Positions 1 through 10,204 are shown, counted from the stretch's first letter. The stretch is DNA of 64,000 nucleotides from Okeania sp. SIO1I7 (GCA_010672585.1 JAAHGF010000011.1:1-64000); one strand, 5' to 3'. Numbers and translations: made by a program. The notes: generated by a model from the letters alone, not told the origin.

Positions 1-972
1 TCAAAGGGATATCTTTAGAAGTCAGAACTCACAACTTAGAACTCACAAGTGAAAAGTCAAAAGTCAGAACTCAGAATAAATGACTGAAACACCAGTTTTG
101 AGTGAGGTGGGAAATTCTCTTTTTTTTTGTCAAAGGGATATCTTTAGAAGTCAGAACTCAGAAGTTAGAAGTTAGAATAAATGACTGAAACACCAGTTTT
201 GAGTGAGGTGGGAAATTCTCTTTTTTTGTCACTGAGATATCTTTAGAAGTCAGAAGTTAGAAGTCAGAAGTTAGAAGTCAAAAGTTAGAAGTCAAAAGTT
301 AGAAGTTATAAGTCAGATCCGCAATACACTGTCCCAAACCTAAATTTGTACTCTCATTTTTAGCTTTCACAATTGTAACTACTGGTGTCTCAATTTCTAA
401 TGTAAATTCAGAAGCACTTAAAATATATAGCAATCAGGAATCAGATGTGAGAATAGAGGTTTTCCTTTAAAGCATAGAATATAGCAGTTTTCTTATTCTT
501 ATATATTCATTTTTTCCCTATTCCCTATTCCCTACTTCTCAACAGTTTAAAACTCAGAAAAAACCAGATTTTTCCTTCCCTCTTCCCTCTTCCCTATTCC
601 CTATTCCCTATTCCCTCTTCCCTCTTCCCTCTTCCTTCTTCCCTCTTCCTTCTTCCTTCTTCCCTCTTCCTTTGTAACTACTGGTGTCTCAATTTCTAAT
701 GTAAATTCAGAAGCACTTAAAATATATAGCAATCAGGAATCAGATGTGAGAACATAGGTTTTCCTTTAAAGCATAGAATATAGCAGTTTTCTTATTCTTA
801 TATATTCATTTTTTCCCTATTCCCTATTCCCTACTTCTCAACAGTTTAAAACTCAGAAAAAACCAGATTTTTCCTTCCCTCTTCCCTATTCCCTCTTCCC
901 TATTCCCTCTTCCCTATTCCCTCTTCCTTCTTCCTTCTTCCCTCTTCCTTCTTCCCTCTTCCTTCTTAAAAA
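1..972. repeat. Repeat-filled spacer: three short repeats and a 299-bp tandem duplication
   Basis: No gene is visible. A unit beginning with a TATCTTTAGAAGTCAGAA-like phrase recurs near 1, 129 and 228, with decayed GAAGTTAGAAGTCA-type simple repeats between. A 299-bp unit starting at the TTGTAACTAC phrase occurs at 373 and again at 672. Each copy ends in long TTCCCTCTTCC/TTCCCTATTCC pyrimidine tracts that run up to the downstream end of the protease gene. This matches the short tandemly repeated heptamers long known in filamentous cyanobacteria. Confidence 0.8.
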
Positions 973-2178
973 TTACTTTAAATTTGATAAATAAGTAGCC
1001 TTAGCTATCGCTGCTAATTTCATTCCTGGAGGATAACAACCTTCTGTTTTAATACGCTTAATTTCTGCCTCTGAAATCTTCAATTTTAAGTATTTATTTA
1101 TTGCCCGGACAATATCACCCCGGTCTATTATACCTGCCACTGCTCCAGCAGGAGAAAGAACAGTTATATGTTCTTGCTGATGAAATTCCATACTATTAAT
1201 AACTTCAACTAAATTAGCTTTCTCCGAAACAGTAACTATCTGATTTAGCGGACATATAATCATCCTTAAAGTTTGAGTATCCCAATAACTCCTTTCAATA
1301 AAATCAATAGCATCAGAAGAAACTAAACCAAGATAACGACCCTCACTAGCAGCAAAATAAATGGAAAATCTAGAACTTTTCAAAAAATATTTATCTGAGA
1401 ATTGACTCAAAGTCAAATTTGCATCTACCACACGAAAATCTCGCGTCATTGCTTCTACAGATTTAATTTTAATTAACGCTTCTTGTAAATCAATTATCCG
1501 GTGATAATTTTTGGCATTACGCATAGCAAACCAACCAATTAAAGCCAGCAAAAAACCACCATAACTCTGAGTTACTAAAACTAAAATCGACCCCAAAATA
1601 ATTCCTAACCATCCTAAAACTTGACCACTTTTAGCCGCCCATCTTACCCCAACAAAACGACTACCAGTTATTTTCCAAATAGCAGCTTTTAATACTTGTC
1701 CGCCATCTAAAGGTAAACCAGGTATCAGATTAAAAATCGCTAAAATTAGATTAATTTCTGCTACCCGATTTATTAGTTCGCCAACCAAGCTTGATGTGGA
1801 AAAAAAAAGGCTAGTTAAACCCAATAAAAAAAACAACAATAAACTCACTAAAGGTCCAGCGATCGCCACTTGAAAAGCTTCTCCAGGAGTTCGATATTCT
1901 CGTTCTATTCCAGTAATTCCACCAAATAAAAATAACCTGATAGAATTAACTTTCATCCCTTGAGAAATAGCAACCAAACTATGAGCTAATTCATGTAACA
2001 ATACAGAACAAAACATTAGTACAGCAATTACTAATCCAGCTCCAAAAGCTAAAAACAATCCCCACTCTTGATAGTCTTGCCTATTAATATATGTTATCCA
2101 CAGTAAAATGACGAACCATGAAGAATCCAAAAATAAAGGGATACCAAATAAATTGCCAATTCGCAAATCTACCTGCAT
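973..2178 (-). CDS. Site-2 protease family (M50) intramembrane metalloprotease with CBS pair
   Basis: Membrane zinc metalloprotease of the S2P/M50 family, expected to cut transmembrane substrates such as anti-sigma factors. HELAHS near residue 63 supplies the HExxH zinc ligands, and NLIPGLPLDGGQ near 151-162 supplies the third ligand aspartate in its usual NxxPxxPLDGG setting. Several hydrophobic segments fill residues 10-220. The C-terminal part (about 245-370) looks like a tandem CBS module, which usually senses adenine nucleotides. The 401-residue length suits the cyanobacterial S2P-CBS type. It starts at ATG 2178, and its 3' end abuts a pyrimidine repeat tract. The substrate is unknown. 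Confidence 0.9.
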   Translation of the reverse strand: MQVDLRIGNLFGIPLFLDSSWFVILLWITYINRQDYQEWGLFLAFGAGLVIAVLMFCSVLLHELAHSLVAISQGMKVNSIRLFLFGGITGIEREYRTPGEAFQVAIAGPLVSLLLFFLLGLTSLFFSTSSLVGELINRVAEINLILAIFNLIPGLPLDGGQVLKAAIWKITGSRFVGVRWAAKSGQVLGWLGIILGSILVLVTQSYGGFLLALIGWFAMRNAKNYHRIIDLQEALIKIKSVEAMTRDFRVVDANLTLSQFSDKYFLKSSRFSIYFAASEGRYLGLVSSDAIDFIERSYWDTQTLRMIICPLNQIVTVSEKANLVEVINSMEFHQQEHITVLSPAGAVAGIIDRGDIVRAINKYLKLKISEAEIKRIKTEGCYPPGMKLAAIAKATYLSNLK

Positions 2179-2321
2179 GAAGTTTTATTTGATTATTTAT
2201 TTAAACTTTGACTTGTTCTACTCTATATAACTTATCTTTTGATTTTTTGGTTTAATACCCTGCTGTCTACATGGTGTTTACAATTGCTAATTGCTTGAGG
2301 TTATCAGACACGAAGCGGCAG

Positions 2322-2745
2322 GTCGTTGACTATCCCCATCCACTTTTTCGATCTTTCAGTCCTTCTTTCTTCTTCCCTCTTCCTTCTTCCCTCTTCCTTC
2401 TTCCCTCTTCCTTCTTCCTTCTTTTAGTCGTTGACTATCCCCATCCACTTTTTCGATCTTTCAGTCCTTCTTTCTTCTTCCCTCTTCCTTCTTCCCTCTT
2501 CCTTCTTCCCTCTTCCTTCTTCCTTCTTTTAGTCGTTGACTATCCCCATCCACTTTTTCGATCTTTCAGTCCTTCTTTCTTCTTCCCTCTTCCTTCTTCC
2601 CTCTTCCTTCTTCCTTCTTCCTTCTTCCTTCTTTTAGTCGTTGACTATCCCCATCCACTTTTTCGATCTTTCAGTCCTTCTTTCTTCTTCCCTCTTCCTT
2701 CTTCCCTCTTCCTTCTTCCCTCTTTTACTGAAAAATCAAAAATGG
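2322..2745. repeat. 105-bp tandem repeat, four copies
   Basis: Units begin with GTCGTTGACTATCCCC at 2322, 2427, 2532 and 2637, an exact 105-bp period, and end in TTCCTTCTTCCC heptamer runs. Because 105 is divisible by 3, an open frame of 177 codons (2271-2804, plus strand) runs through all copies as a 35-residue repeat rich in F, S, P and L. No ribosome binding site or family resemblance supports translation. Related leader phrases (GTTTAAT...GGTGTT...ATCCCCATC) recur near 5210 and 35025. Confidence 0.8.
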
Positions 2746-2784
2746 AGGTATCTCTTCTGTGCGAAAAGAATACCCCCTATACTT

Positions 2785-3220
2785 TTGACTTTTCCCTGCT
2801 CTAAACAGACACGGATTCTAAGAGGATGCTACGCAACGGTATAAATACACATTGCTCGCTTCTCCTTAACTGTCACCCAGAGATTTATCCGGGTGGGACG
2901 AGTCAAAACGCCCCTAGACACTCACTTGTATTCACATTAACTCATACAGATTGTGTTTACTTTTTGTTAGCTTTCGGGAGGTTCTATCACTATGCCAAAA
3001 TGGTACACTCCCTGTCCTGCCATTGTTTGCAGTGATATAGTCATACTGCCGTTGAGTGTACCAACCGTTGTTTCTTATTTGCCGGGATTTCTCCGTGCTA
3101 GGACAGTTCCAGGTGCAGATGAACACAGACCTCACCATCTAATTCTATCACTTCGGCGGCTCAATAAATCCCGCACCCTCGTTTTCATCCCCTACCTAAA
3201 GGCGAGGAGCTTTCAACCTT
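2785..3220 (-). ncRNA. Orphan tnpB-less element with omegaRNA-like 3' end (minus strand)
   Basis: Read on the minus strand, the left end carries an imperfect hairpin and the phrase GGGGATGAAAACGA, like the element at 10266 (GGTGGATGGAAACGA). The right end reads GAATCC, a loop, then GGGAAAAGTCAA, fitting the GAAT-stem-GG(A)-TGTCAA ending shared by other elements in this window. A GAGCAATGTG phrase precedes the end, as at 10660. No long ORF of recognisable family lies inside. I infer a deletion derivative of an IS200/IS605-type element that keeps only the ends and a structured RNA; the internal similarity is modest. Confidence 0.45.
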
Positions 3221-3254
3221 CTTCTGTGTAACTAAAATCAGGTTATATCTATAT

Positions 3255-3536
3255 CTATAACATACCAGCACTACCAAGCCCTAAAATTATTCCTGCTCCC
3301 AAAATATGACCAAAGCTAGTAGTAGCTAACAATTCTGGTATACCAAACCCAGTAAAAATGGCTGGTAATGATACTGGTAAATCAGGCCCTTGTCCACGAT
3401 TATTCTTTGAAATAGCATAGTAACCAATTGCAATTGCCACTAGGTTGCAAGTTATCATTACAATTGCTACTTTTGGAGACCACTCTGCAGAGAGGGATTG
3501 AGATTGTGCTGCTAGAATTAAGCAAGAGTAAATCAA
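3255..3536 (-). CDS. psaK: Photosystem I reaction centre subunit PsaK
   Basis: Small thylakoid subunit at the edge of photosystem I, with two transmembrane helices. The sequence matches the family: a short N-terminal leader, a first helix around VAIVMITCNLVAIAIGYYAI, and a conserved end PELLATTSFGHILGAG. Length is 93 residues, normal for PsaK. The start is unusual: a TTG at 3536 preceded at good spacing by AAGGAG (minus strand, 3544-3549), and no suitable ATG lies nearby. It stands alone, divergent from trpF across about 180 bp of AT-rich DNA that probably holds both promoters. Confidence 0.92.
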   Translation of the reverse strand: MIYSCLILAAQSQSLSAEWSPKVAIVMITCNLVAIAIGYYAISKNNRGQGPDLPVSLPAIFTGFGIPELLATTSFGHILGAGIILGLGSAGML

Positions 3537-3718
3537 GTTTTTATCTCCTTAAAATTACAGAAATTTGACTATTTGGCTTAAATGTTTGATTTAATCAATT
3601 TATGTTTTGCAAATTATCAAGAAATTTTAGTAAAAAGCTATAATTTGTTTTAATAATTAACAATAACCTTAAGTTTTAATACAAAGATGTACAATTAAGC
3701 TCTTAGCAGGTAAAATTA

Positions 3719-4381
3719 ATGCGCGTTAAAATTTGTGGGATTACAAAATTAGAGCAAGGACAAGCGATCGCTCAAATGGGAGCAACAGCTTTAGGATTTA
3801 TCTGTGTTCCAACATCGCCTCGGTATATTACCGCAGAAAAAATCAGAAATATCGTTGTTCAACTACCAAAAAATATTGATAAAATCGGGGTATTTGTTAA
3901 CTCAGAAATTGATTTTTTATCGGAAATAATTATTCAGACTCAATTAACAGGTATACAACTACATGGAGATGAATCTCCAGAATTTTGTCATCAGCTACGT
4001 CAGTCAATACCAGACAATATAGAAATAATTAAAGCATTCAGAATCAAATCTCCTCAAGATTTAACAACAGTAAATAGTTATGAAAATTATGTCGATACTT
4101 TACTCCTAGATGCTTATCATCCAGATAAATTAGGAGGCACTGGTCAAACCTTAGATTGGAAAATTCTTCAAGATTTTCACCCCGCTTTTCCTTGGTTTTT
4201 AGCAGGTGGTTTAACACCAGAAAATGTCACAGTACCAATTCAACAATTAATCATTGAATCTAGCCATAAATTCTGTGGTATAGACTTATCTAGTGGAGTA
4301 GAAAAAGCCCCTGGAGATAAAGATTTAGTTAAAGTCAAAAAATTATTTGATAGTTTGGTGAAACTTCGGATTAAAGTGTAG
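3719..4381 (+). CDS. trpF: Phosphoribosylanthranilate isomerase (TrpF)
   Basis: Catalyses the Amadori rearrangement of N-(5-phosphoribosyl)anthranilate to CdRP in tryptophan synthesis. The N-terminal MRVKICGIT contains the catalytic cysteine. [10 protein letters not shown], the [17 protein letters not shown] segment with the catalytic aspartate, [10 protein letters not shown], and [16 protein letters not shown] make a complete TIM-barrel PRAI. At 220 residues it is full length. It is monocistronic here, as is common for trp genes in cyanobacteria. The spacer after it (4382-6027) holds only repeats. Confidence 0.95.
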   Translation: MRVKICGITKLEQGQAIAQMGATALGFICVPTSPRYITAEKIRNIVVQLPKNIDKIGVFVNSEIDFLSEIIIQTQLTGIQLHGDESPEFCHQLRQSIPDNIEIIKAFRIKSPQDLTTVNSYENYVDTLLLDAYHPDKLGGTGQTLDWKILQDFHPAFPWFLAGGLTPENVTVPIQQLIIESSHKFCGIDLSSGVEKAPGDKDLVKVKKLFDSLVKLRIKV

Positions 4382-6027
4382 AAAAAACATTAAGTATTAT
4401 GACTGATACAAGTTTAAAAGTTTTTGTTTGTAATAGGCTTGAGCAAATGAAATATCTATATCTATCTTAGGACTAAAGCCCTACTACGAGTTCTAATTAT
4501 AACTATTCAACCAGACATGATATAAGATTTTAGTAGTAATCAGGACTCAGGTAGGGAAGCCGCCGTTCAACAATTAATAATTAATAATTAATAATCAACA
4601 ATTACCTCTCCTTTAAAAGAAGAGGATTGACTCAAAGGAAAATTTTTCTTTATTATTCTCTTAAAAGGGGAAACTTTAAACCACAATTTTTCGTTAAGGG
4701 GACTACAATAGTCAAAATATAAAAGGATTTTGATTATTCTTAATTGTTATTAAATATCTCATATAGCAATTCCCATATTGGTGAGGTAGAAAATTGATTT
4801 GTTTTAGGGAACAGCGGTGCAACCCCGCGGGGTGCGACAGACAAACCTGGTAGCGCACCAAGAGAGGGAACAGGGAATAGGGAATAGGGAATAGAATAGA
4901 AATAAAGATAAAAGATAGGTGTACCTCATTAGTCTGAGAAACGCTATAAATATTCAGAGTAAACATTCAGCCATTAGTTTAAATAGTCGCTCTCAAAAAA
5001 GTCAAAGTCTGGCAAGAAAAGAATGAGATGATGGGTATTAGATAAAAAGGTGGTGGTGCATAGTAATGGCAGAGAGAGTGTGGGGAGTAGGGGAATGTGG
5101 TAAGAAATTAAAAAATATATATCTTGACAATTACTATTCAGGACAACCGATAAAAAAACAATAAATTATTCCAACACTCTTGATTCATTTTTATCTTTTT
5201 ATTTTGGGTTTAATTCCCCACCGTCTATACGGTGTTGACAATTGGTTGTGGTTTGAGTCCCCATCCATTTTTTCTTCCTTCTTCCTTCTTCCTTCTTTCT
5301 TCTTCCTTCTTAATTAGTATTAAAAATTTGAACTAAAATTCACAGTAAAACTTAAAAAATATTAGCCAACTTCACCGAATAATTCAGGTTTAAAAGCTTT
5401 CCTTTACAGGAGAAGCAAAAAAAAATCCTTTTAGTCAATTCTCTTCCTTTTAGGGAGAGGTAATTATCAATTATTCATTATCAATTATTAATTATTGAAC
5501 TATCCAACTAATGTAGACTTGAATTCATAAAACAGACTAAATGCTGACATAAATAGGAAACAAAATAGTTGAGTTTTCAGTCACAAGTAACTTGTAAGGA
5601 TAGGGGGGACATTCATCGCCAAAACCCAATGCAAAATATGAAAAAAATGCAATCCTAAAACCTAGAACATTTTTGTGTTGTTCTATAAGTAGCTAGGTAC
5701 AAATAAACCTCATTATCTAACGAAATGTTGATGAGGTCAAAACCATTGAAATTGCTTCCTTCCACTCCGTTTCAGTTGCAATGACCTACTTTTCATTAAT
5801 GGATAATGGATAATGGATAATTGATAATTACCTCTGGTTAAAACCGCTCTTGATTGAATATAAGGAGTATTTTCTTTTTTTTTCCCCTTAAAAGGGGAGG
5901 CTTTAAACCAGAATTATTTAATTATTAATTATTAATTATTAATTATTCGGTAAATTTTCCCACCTACCTACTTAAACCTGACTTTACTCAACAATCAAAT
6001 TATTAGTAACATAGGAGTATCTAAAAT
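4382..6027. repeat. Gene-free spacer with three MITE-1 copies and one MITE-3 copy
   Basis: MITE-1 copies lie at about 4566-4697 (plus), 5374-5501 (minus) and 5792-5954 (plus). MITE-1 is recognised by ATTAATTATTAATTA tracts, an ACCTCTCC...GGAGAGGA arm, CCCCTTAAAAGGGGAGGCTT and a terminal TTCGGTAA. A MITE-3 copy at 4762-4948 has TATAGCAATT at one end, ACGCTATA at the other, and GTGAGGTA/TACCTCA inside. A GTGGTGGTGCATAGTAATGG phrase at 5049 recurs at 31668. A leader phrase near 5210 and TTCCTTC tracts near 5270 follow. No gene was found. Confidence 0.75.
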
Positions 6028-7179
6028 ATGGCCAATATATCAGGAGATAACAACGATAACCTCTTAATAGGCTCTCAAGAACCAGACCTAATGGAAGGAT
6101 TTGGTGGAAATGATACCATTTTTGGTGAAGCAGGAGATGATACTCAAGATGGTGGAGAAGGAGAAGATGAAATTATTGGTGGTATTGGATCTGACTCTTT
6201 AATTGGTGGTGAAGATAATGATTTATTACAAGGAGAAGATGGCCGCGACTCAGCATTAGGAGGTCTTGGAGATGATAGTATTGAAGGTGGTCCGGGAAAT
6301 GATTTTTTAGCAGGAGAAGAAGGCAACGACTCGTTATTTGGACAGACCGGAGATGACTCCGTAATTGGTAATGAAGGAATTGATTTAGTTACTGGAGGAG
6401 ATGGTAACGATACATTAAGAGGTAGTGAAGGAAATGATAGTCTCTTTGGAAATATTGACGATGACGTAATATTTGGAGATAGTGGAGATGATATTGGAAA
6501 TGGCAGTATAGGAAATGATTCTCTTTTTGGTGGTGATGGTAATGACTCTCTAGATGGAGGTAGTGGTGATGATACAATTTTTGGAGAAGCAGGTGATGAT
6601 ACTCTATTTGGAATTATTGGCAGTGATTTTATTAATGGTAATAGAGGTAATGATCAAATTTTTGGTGGAGACAATTTGGACAACCTTCGCGGTGGAAAGG
6701 GTAATGATACAATTTTTGGAGAACAAGAAAACGACTCCCTCTTTGGTGACGCGAATAATGATTTAGTTATTGGTGGTATTGGTGACGATACATTATTTGG
6801 TGGAAAGGATAATGATACACTTCAAGGTAGTGATGGTAATGACTCTTTGTTAGGCGATCGAGGCAACGATATATTATTTGGAGATGCTGGAGAAGATACT
6901 TTAACAGGGGGCGAAGGTTCCGATATATTTGTGCTACCTGGAGAATTGGGTAATATTGATGTGATTAATGATTTTAGTCCTTTGGAAGATTTCTTGGCCT
7001 TAGATGGTGACTTAACTTTTGGCGATTTAACTTTTGAACAGGGAACTGGTTTAAATTTCAGAGATACATTAATTACTATTGATAATGGTAGATTATTAGC
7101 AGTATTAGTAAATGTTCCAGCTTCAATAATTACAGAAGAAGACTTTTTGACACTCTCAGCGTTAAATCAAAGATTATAA
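6028..7179 (+). CDS. RTX-type calcium-binding repeat protein (hemolysin-type)
   Basis: Most of the 383 residues are nonapeptide GGxGxDxhx repeats (for example GGNDTIFGEAGDD and GGIGDDTLFGGKDNDTL), which bind calcium and form a parallel beta-roll outside the cell. The last 70 residues, beginning GGEGSDIFVL, form the usual non-repeat C-terminal cap that often carries the type I secretion signal. There is no N-terminal signal peptide, consistent with type I export. ATG 6028 follows AGGAG. There is no toxin or enzyme domain, so it is probably a surface or matrix protein. No transporter gene is adjacent. Confidence 0.88.
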   Translation: MANISGDNNDNLLIGSQEPDLMEGFGGNDTIFGEAGDDTQDGGEGEDEIIGGIGSDSLIGGEDNDLLQGEDGRDSALGGLGDDSIEGGPGNDFLAGEEGNDSLFGQTGDDSVIGNEGIDLVTGGDGNDTLRGSEGNDSLFGNIDDDVIFGDSGDDIGNGSIGNDSLFGGDGNDSLDGGSGDDTIFGEAGDDTLFGIIGSDFINGNRGNDQIFGGDNLDNLRGGKGNDTIFGEQENDSLFGDANNDLVIGGIGDDTLFGGKDNDTLQGSDGNDSLLGDRGNDILFGDAGEDTLTGGEGSDIFVLPGELGNIDVINDFSPLEDFLALDGDLTFGDLTFEQGTGLNFRDTLITIDNGRLLAVLVNVPASIITEEDFLTLSALNQRL

Positions 7180-7542
7180 CGGGAGATTCTTGCGAGTGCT
7201 GACGCAAAGCTGCGCTAACCCAGATTCTTAACTAGGCAACAAATCAAACAAGTTAAGTTGTACCCCCGCGACTACCATCTCTACAAGCTTTCTTGCTCCG
7301 TCTTTACGCTGAGGTTTCCTCAGCGCAGGCGGTGCGCTTTTCTTTAAACCGTGTGCCCCACGGCTATTAATCATTAATAACTGATGATGGATTAATTTGC
7401 AACCCCTCACTCAATTAACTTAGTACCTGGAAATACCGAATCGCCGTTAAATCAGCACGATGATAACGGGAGTCCTCTTTCAAGATTTTTGATAGACAAT
7501 ATTAGTCAAGCTTTACCTGAATCTACATCAGACCAAAAAATG
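7180..7542 (+). ncRNA. Decayed IS605-like end without a gene
   Basis: No credible gene. At 7438-7472 the sequence reads GAATCGCCGTTA, loop, TAACGGGAG. This is almost the same hairpin as the one at 15126-15152 upstream of cpcG (CCCGTTA/TAACGGG), including the shared loop letters ATCAtCG read in the opposite sense. The TGTCAA that should follow is replaced by TTTCAAG. I read it as a decayed copy of the orphan element family. A hairpin of GAGGTTTCCTCAGC type lies near 7311. Confidence 0.3.
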
Positions 7543-7845
7543 TTATAAATCTTCATCAGACCAATTTTCTAAAATAGAGCGTAGTCTTAATCGGGGAATA
7601 TAAGGCCAACCTCCCTTTGCTTCAATATCTTTAAGTAAATTGTAGAGTGCTTGACGATTATCTGGTAATGCTTGTTGAAATAAGCCTTCTCTTAGTTCCT
7701 GATGTAAACCTTCCAGAGTGCGTAGCATAGCCAACATTGCCATTGGATCGTCGTGATAATTTTTCGCTAAAGCTCTTAGTAAATGTGTCAATGATTGTAA
7801 ATCATTGTGTAATTGTGTTGACTGATTGTCTGTATTTGTATCCAT
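7543..7845 (-). CDS. Small conserved protein of unknown function
   Basis: A 100-residue soluble protein starting at ATG 7845; an in-frame TTG at 7854 is less likely. It is helical in appearance, with acidic and leucine-rich stretches (LQSLTHLLRALAKNYHDDP, LEGLHQELREGLFQQALPDN) and a C-terminal motif GGWPYIPRLRLRSILENWSDED. The end looks like a defined domain, but I do not recognise the family. Composition is normal for the window. It is convergent with the RTX gene and divergent from psbO, with no operon partner. Confidence 0.6.
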   Translation of the reverse strand: MDTNTDNQSTQLHNDLQSLTHLLRALAKNYHDDPMAMLAMLRTLEGLHQELREGLFQQALPDNRQALYNLLKDIEAKGGWPYIPRLRLRSILENWSDEDL

Positions 7846-8395
7846 AATTATCAATTTACATCAAAAAATTATTTTAATTAGTTTTTACCTATATAAACGA
7901 CCAGACTCTAAATTAATGTGTCCTCGTATGGGTAATTCAAAAATATATTGCTTGTTCTAGATATTAATTTTATGTTTTTCTATTAATCCTAAGTTTTGCT
8001 CGATTAAAAATAAATTAATTAAAATTAGTTACAGCGATATCTTTGCTTAAGTAAATATACTTATGCAATTTTAATTTATATAACTGATTTAGGAATAAAG
8101 TAACAAGCAATGTAAAATACTATTTTGGATAAATACAAAGATAAATCAGCTTTGAATTACAGTCCTTTTTTCAGGAAATGGGCATAAGTACATGAGTTTA
8201 AACACCTATCAATGCTAACAGAAGTATGAAAAATTTACTCTGACAAAAGCCACTTGAGAAGGTGAAGTACAACTATGATTCTATCTACCCTAACTTCCGA
8301 TAAAATCTAAAATCTAAAATTGGATTATTCATACTGCGTAAATACAAAACGTAGTAGCAACGTTAATTGTTGAATATTGAATCTTGAGGTTAACA
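7846..8395. other. AT-rich psbO upstream region
   Basis: About 550 bp with no gene and no clear repeat. It must contain the psbO promoter and a long leader, but I could not single out -35/-10 elements with confidence. Confidence 0.4.
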
Positions 8396-9226
8396 ATGAG
8401 GTATCGCACTTTAATTGCTGCACTACTAGCTGTGTGTTTGAGTTTTTTGACCGCTTGCTCAGAAGGCCCAGATAGCAGTCAAACACTTACTTATGAAGAC
8501 ATTGTAAATACTGGTTTGGCTAACAACTGTCCTGAGTTGCCACAAACAGCTCGTGGTTCCATTGCCCTTGACCGCGATAGCTCTTATATTTTGACAGATT
8601 TGTGCATACAGCCAACTGAATATTTTGTCAAGGAAGAACCTACTAACAAACGCCAGAAAGCAGAATTTGTAGAAGGAAGAAAATTGACACGGTATACTTC
8701 TAGTTTAGACCAAGTAACAGGGGATCTGATCTTCGATGAAGATAATGCATTGACATTTAAGGAGCAGTATGGTATTGACTTTCAGGCTATAACTGTTCTC
8801 TTACCAGGTGGTGAGGAAGTACCTTTTCTATTTACCGTCAAAGGACTTGTTGCTAAAAGTCAGCCTGGTGTTTCTGCTCTTAACACTTCTATTGATTTTG
8901 AAGGTATATATAATGTTCCTTCCTATCGAGGTTCTAGCTTCCTAGATCCAAAAGGTCGTGGTGTTACTGCGGGATATGATAATGCAGTAGCTTTACCAAA
9001 TCGTGCAGATGATACAGAGTTTAGTAAAGCTAATGTCAAGTTTGCAGATACCAGTCTCAAAGCTGGTGAAATTTCGCTGAAAATTTCTAAAGTAGACAGC
9101 GAAACTGGTGAAATTGCTGGTATCTTTGAAGCAATTCAGCCTTCTGATACAGACTTGGGCGCAAAAGAGGCTGTAGAAGTTAAAATTGGTGGTACTTTTT
9201 ACGGTAGGGTAGAGGTAGCTTCTTAA
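8396..9226 (+). CDS. psbO: Photosystem II manganese-stabilising protein PsbO
   Basis: Extrinsic 33-kDa subunit on the lumenal face of photosystem II that stabilises the Mn4CaO5 cluster. The ATG at 8396 gives MRYRTLIAALLAVCLSF with LTAC at its end, the typical cyanobacterial signal peptide with a lipobox-like cysteine. Mature-part hallmarks include TYEDIVNTGLANNCPEL, SYILTDLCIQPTEYFVKEE, the GIDFQAITVLLPGGE strand and DPKGRGVTAGYDNAVALP. The 276-residue length is standard. An in-frame TTG 12 nt upstream is possible but would give an atypical N terminus. A hairpin at 9543-9567 may end the transcript. Confidence 0.96.
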   Translation: MRYRTLIAALLAVCLSFLTACSEGPDSSQTLTYEDIVNTGLANNCPELPQTARGSIALDRDSSYILTDLCIQPTEYFVKEEPTNKRQKAEFVEGRKLTRYTSSLDQVTGDLIFDEDNALTFKEQYGIDFQAITVLLPGGEEVPFLFTVKGLVAKSQPGVSALNTSIDFEGIYNVPSYRGSSFLDPKGRGVTAGYDNAVALPNRADDTEFSKANVKFADTSLKAGEISLKISKVDSETGEIAGIFEAIQPSDTDLGAKEAVEVKIGGTFYGRVEVAS

Positions 9227-9542
9227 GCTAGATATTGGGTCTGAAATTAAATTGCTCGTGCAACTTATATGATTAAAGACCCTACCCATCAAAGTTGAAA
9301 GTTTGTGAAGATAACCAACTGTCTCTTTTCATCTAAAAATGTCTTTTCATTGAAAGTTGCAAACGGTAGGTTTTAGGTTCAATCTTATTGGAAATTAAAC
9401 CCCAAAAGGCTAATTTTACTCCTGGTGACTGTGAAGTTTTCAACAGTAGTTGCTCTGTAATAGTGCAGTTAAAAAATCTCCTTCCTAAAACCTAAAACTA
9501 AACACGCAATAGAAGGGTAACGACCATAAAAAAAGAATATGT

Positions 9543-9567
9543 ATAGAGGGGCTAAACACTCCTCTAT
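9543..9567 (+). terminator. Possible terminator downstream of psbO
   Basis: ATAGAGG pairs with CCTCTAT around an 11-nt loop and is followed by a T-rich stretch. It lies about 315 nt after the psbO stop, so its link to psbO is uncertain. Confidence 0.35.
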
Positions 9568-9644
9568 TGTTATTAGATTTAGATTTTATTAGAAAAATAT
9601 TTAAACAACTAATAAATATTATTATTAAAAATTATTATTTATCC

Positions 9645-9762
9645 TATAGCAATTTCCAAGAATCGTGAGGTACAAAATTCGTTTATTTTATTTTAGGGAG
9701 TAGGGAGTAGAGAGTAGGGAATAGAAAAATAACTGTATCTCAGTAACTTGAGAAACGCTATA
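9645..9762. repeat. MITE-3 copy
   Basis: Starts TATAGCAATTTCC, contains GTGAGGTACAAAATTC, a GGGAGTAGGGAGTAG core and a GTATCTCAG phrase, and ends GAGAAACGCTATA. Ends and inner inverted phrases match copies at 4762-4948, 42946-43051 (degenerate) and 58595-58740. No coding capacity. Confidence 0.65.
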
Positions 9763-9968
9763 TTAAACATATTTATACTTAATTAAGTTAATCAAGTAAC
9801 TACTTAGTACATAGAAAATAGATCAAACCATCGACTACAATATTGCTGATAAAAAGGCTTAGAATATAACTCAAACTATTATGAATAAATTGTGTCTAAT
9901 ATCACAATCCAAGATTCCAATAGTCACAGCAATAATTTTGTAAACAGACAATTCCTAATAGAAGATGT

Positions 9969-10204
9969 TTCATTAATGGATAATGGATAATTGATAATGG
10001 ATAATTACCTCTCCCTTTTAGGGAGAGGATTGACGAAAAGGAAAAGATTTATTCTCTTGGTCGATTGGATATGGCGAGGTTTCCTCGCCATCCCACCCTT
10101 CGGGAAGCTGCGCTAACGACCGCTTTTTTCCCCTTGAAAGGGGAGGCTTCAAGGCGCGAATTATCTAATTATTTAATTGTTTAATTATTAATTATTTCGG
10201 TAAA
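9969..10204 (+). repeat. MITE-1 copy, long form with internal hairpin
   Basis: Carries the AT tracts, the ACCTCTCCC/GGGAGAGG arm, the GGTCGATTGGATATGGCGAGG...CCTCGCCAT hairpin also seen in copies at 24467, 31056 and 43278, then CCCCTTGAAAGGGGAGGCTT and a terminal TTCGGTAA. An extra CCCACCCTTCGGGAAGCTGCGC insert sits inside the hairpin arm. Confidence 0.7.

Noticed and set aside
2271-2804. 177-codon open frame with four 35-residue repeats
   Set aside because: It is simply the 105-bp DNA repeat read in frame, with no ribosome binding site, F/S/P/L-only composition and no family.
2251-5250. GTTTAATACCC...GGTGTT phrases at 2251, 5210 and 35025 as a CRISPR remnant
   Set aside because: Only isolated, diverged copies without regular spacers; not a CRISPR array.
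6144-6577. Open frames antisense to the RTX gene
   Set aside because: Proline/serine- and histidine/tyrosine-rich shadows of the glycine/aspartate repeats; no independent signal.
7228-7410. 60-codon minus-strand ORF ending NLFDLLPS
   Set aside because: No start signal and no recognisable family; it falls in a decayed mobile-element spacer.
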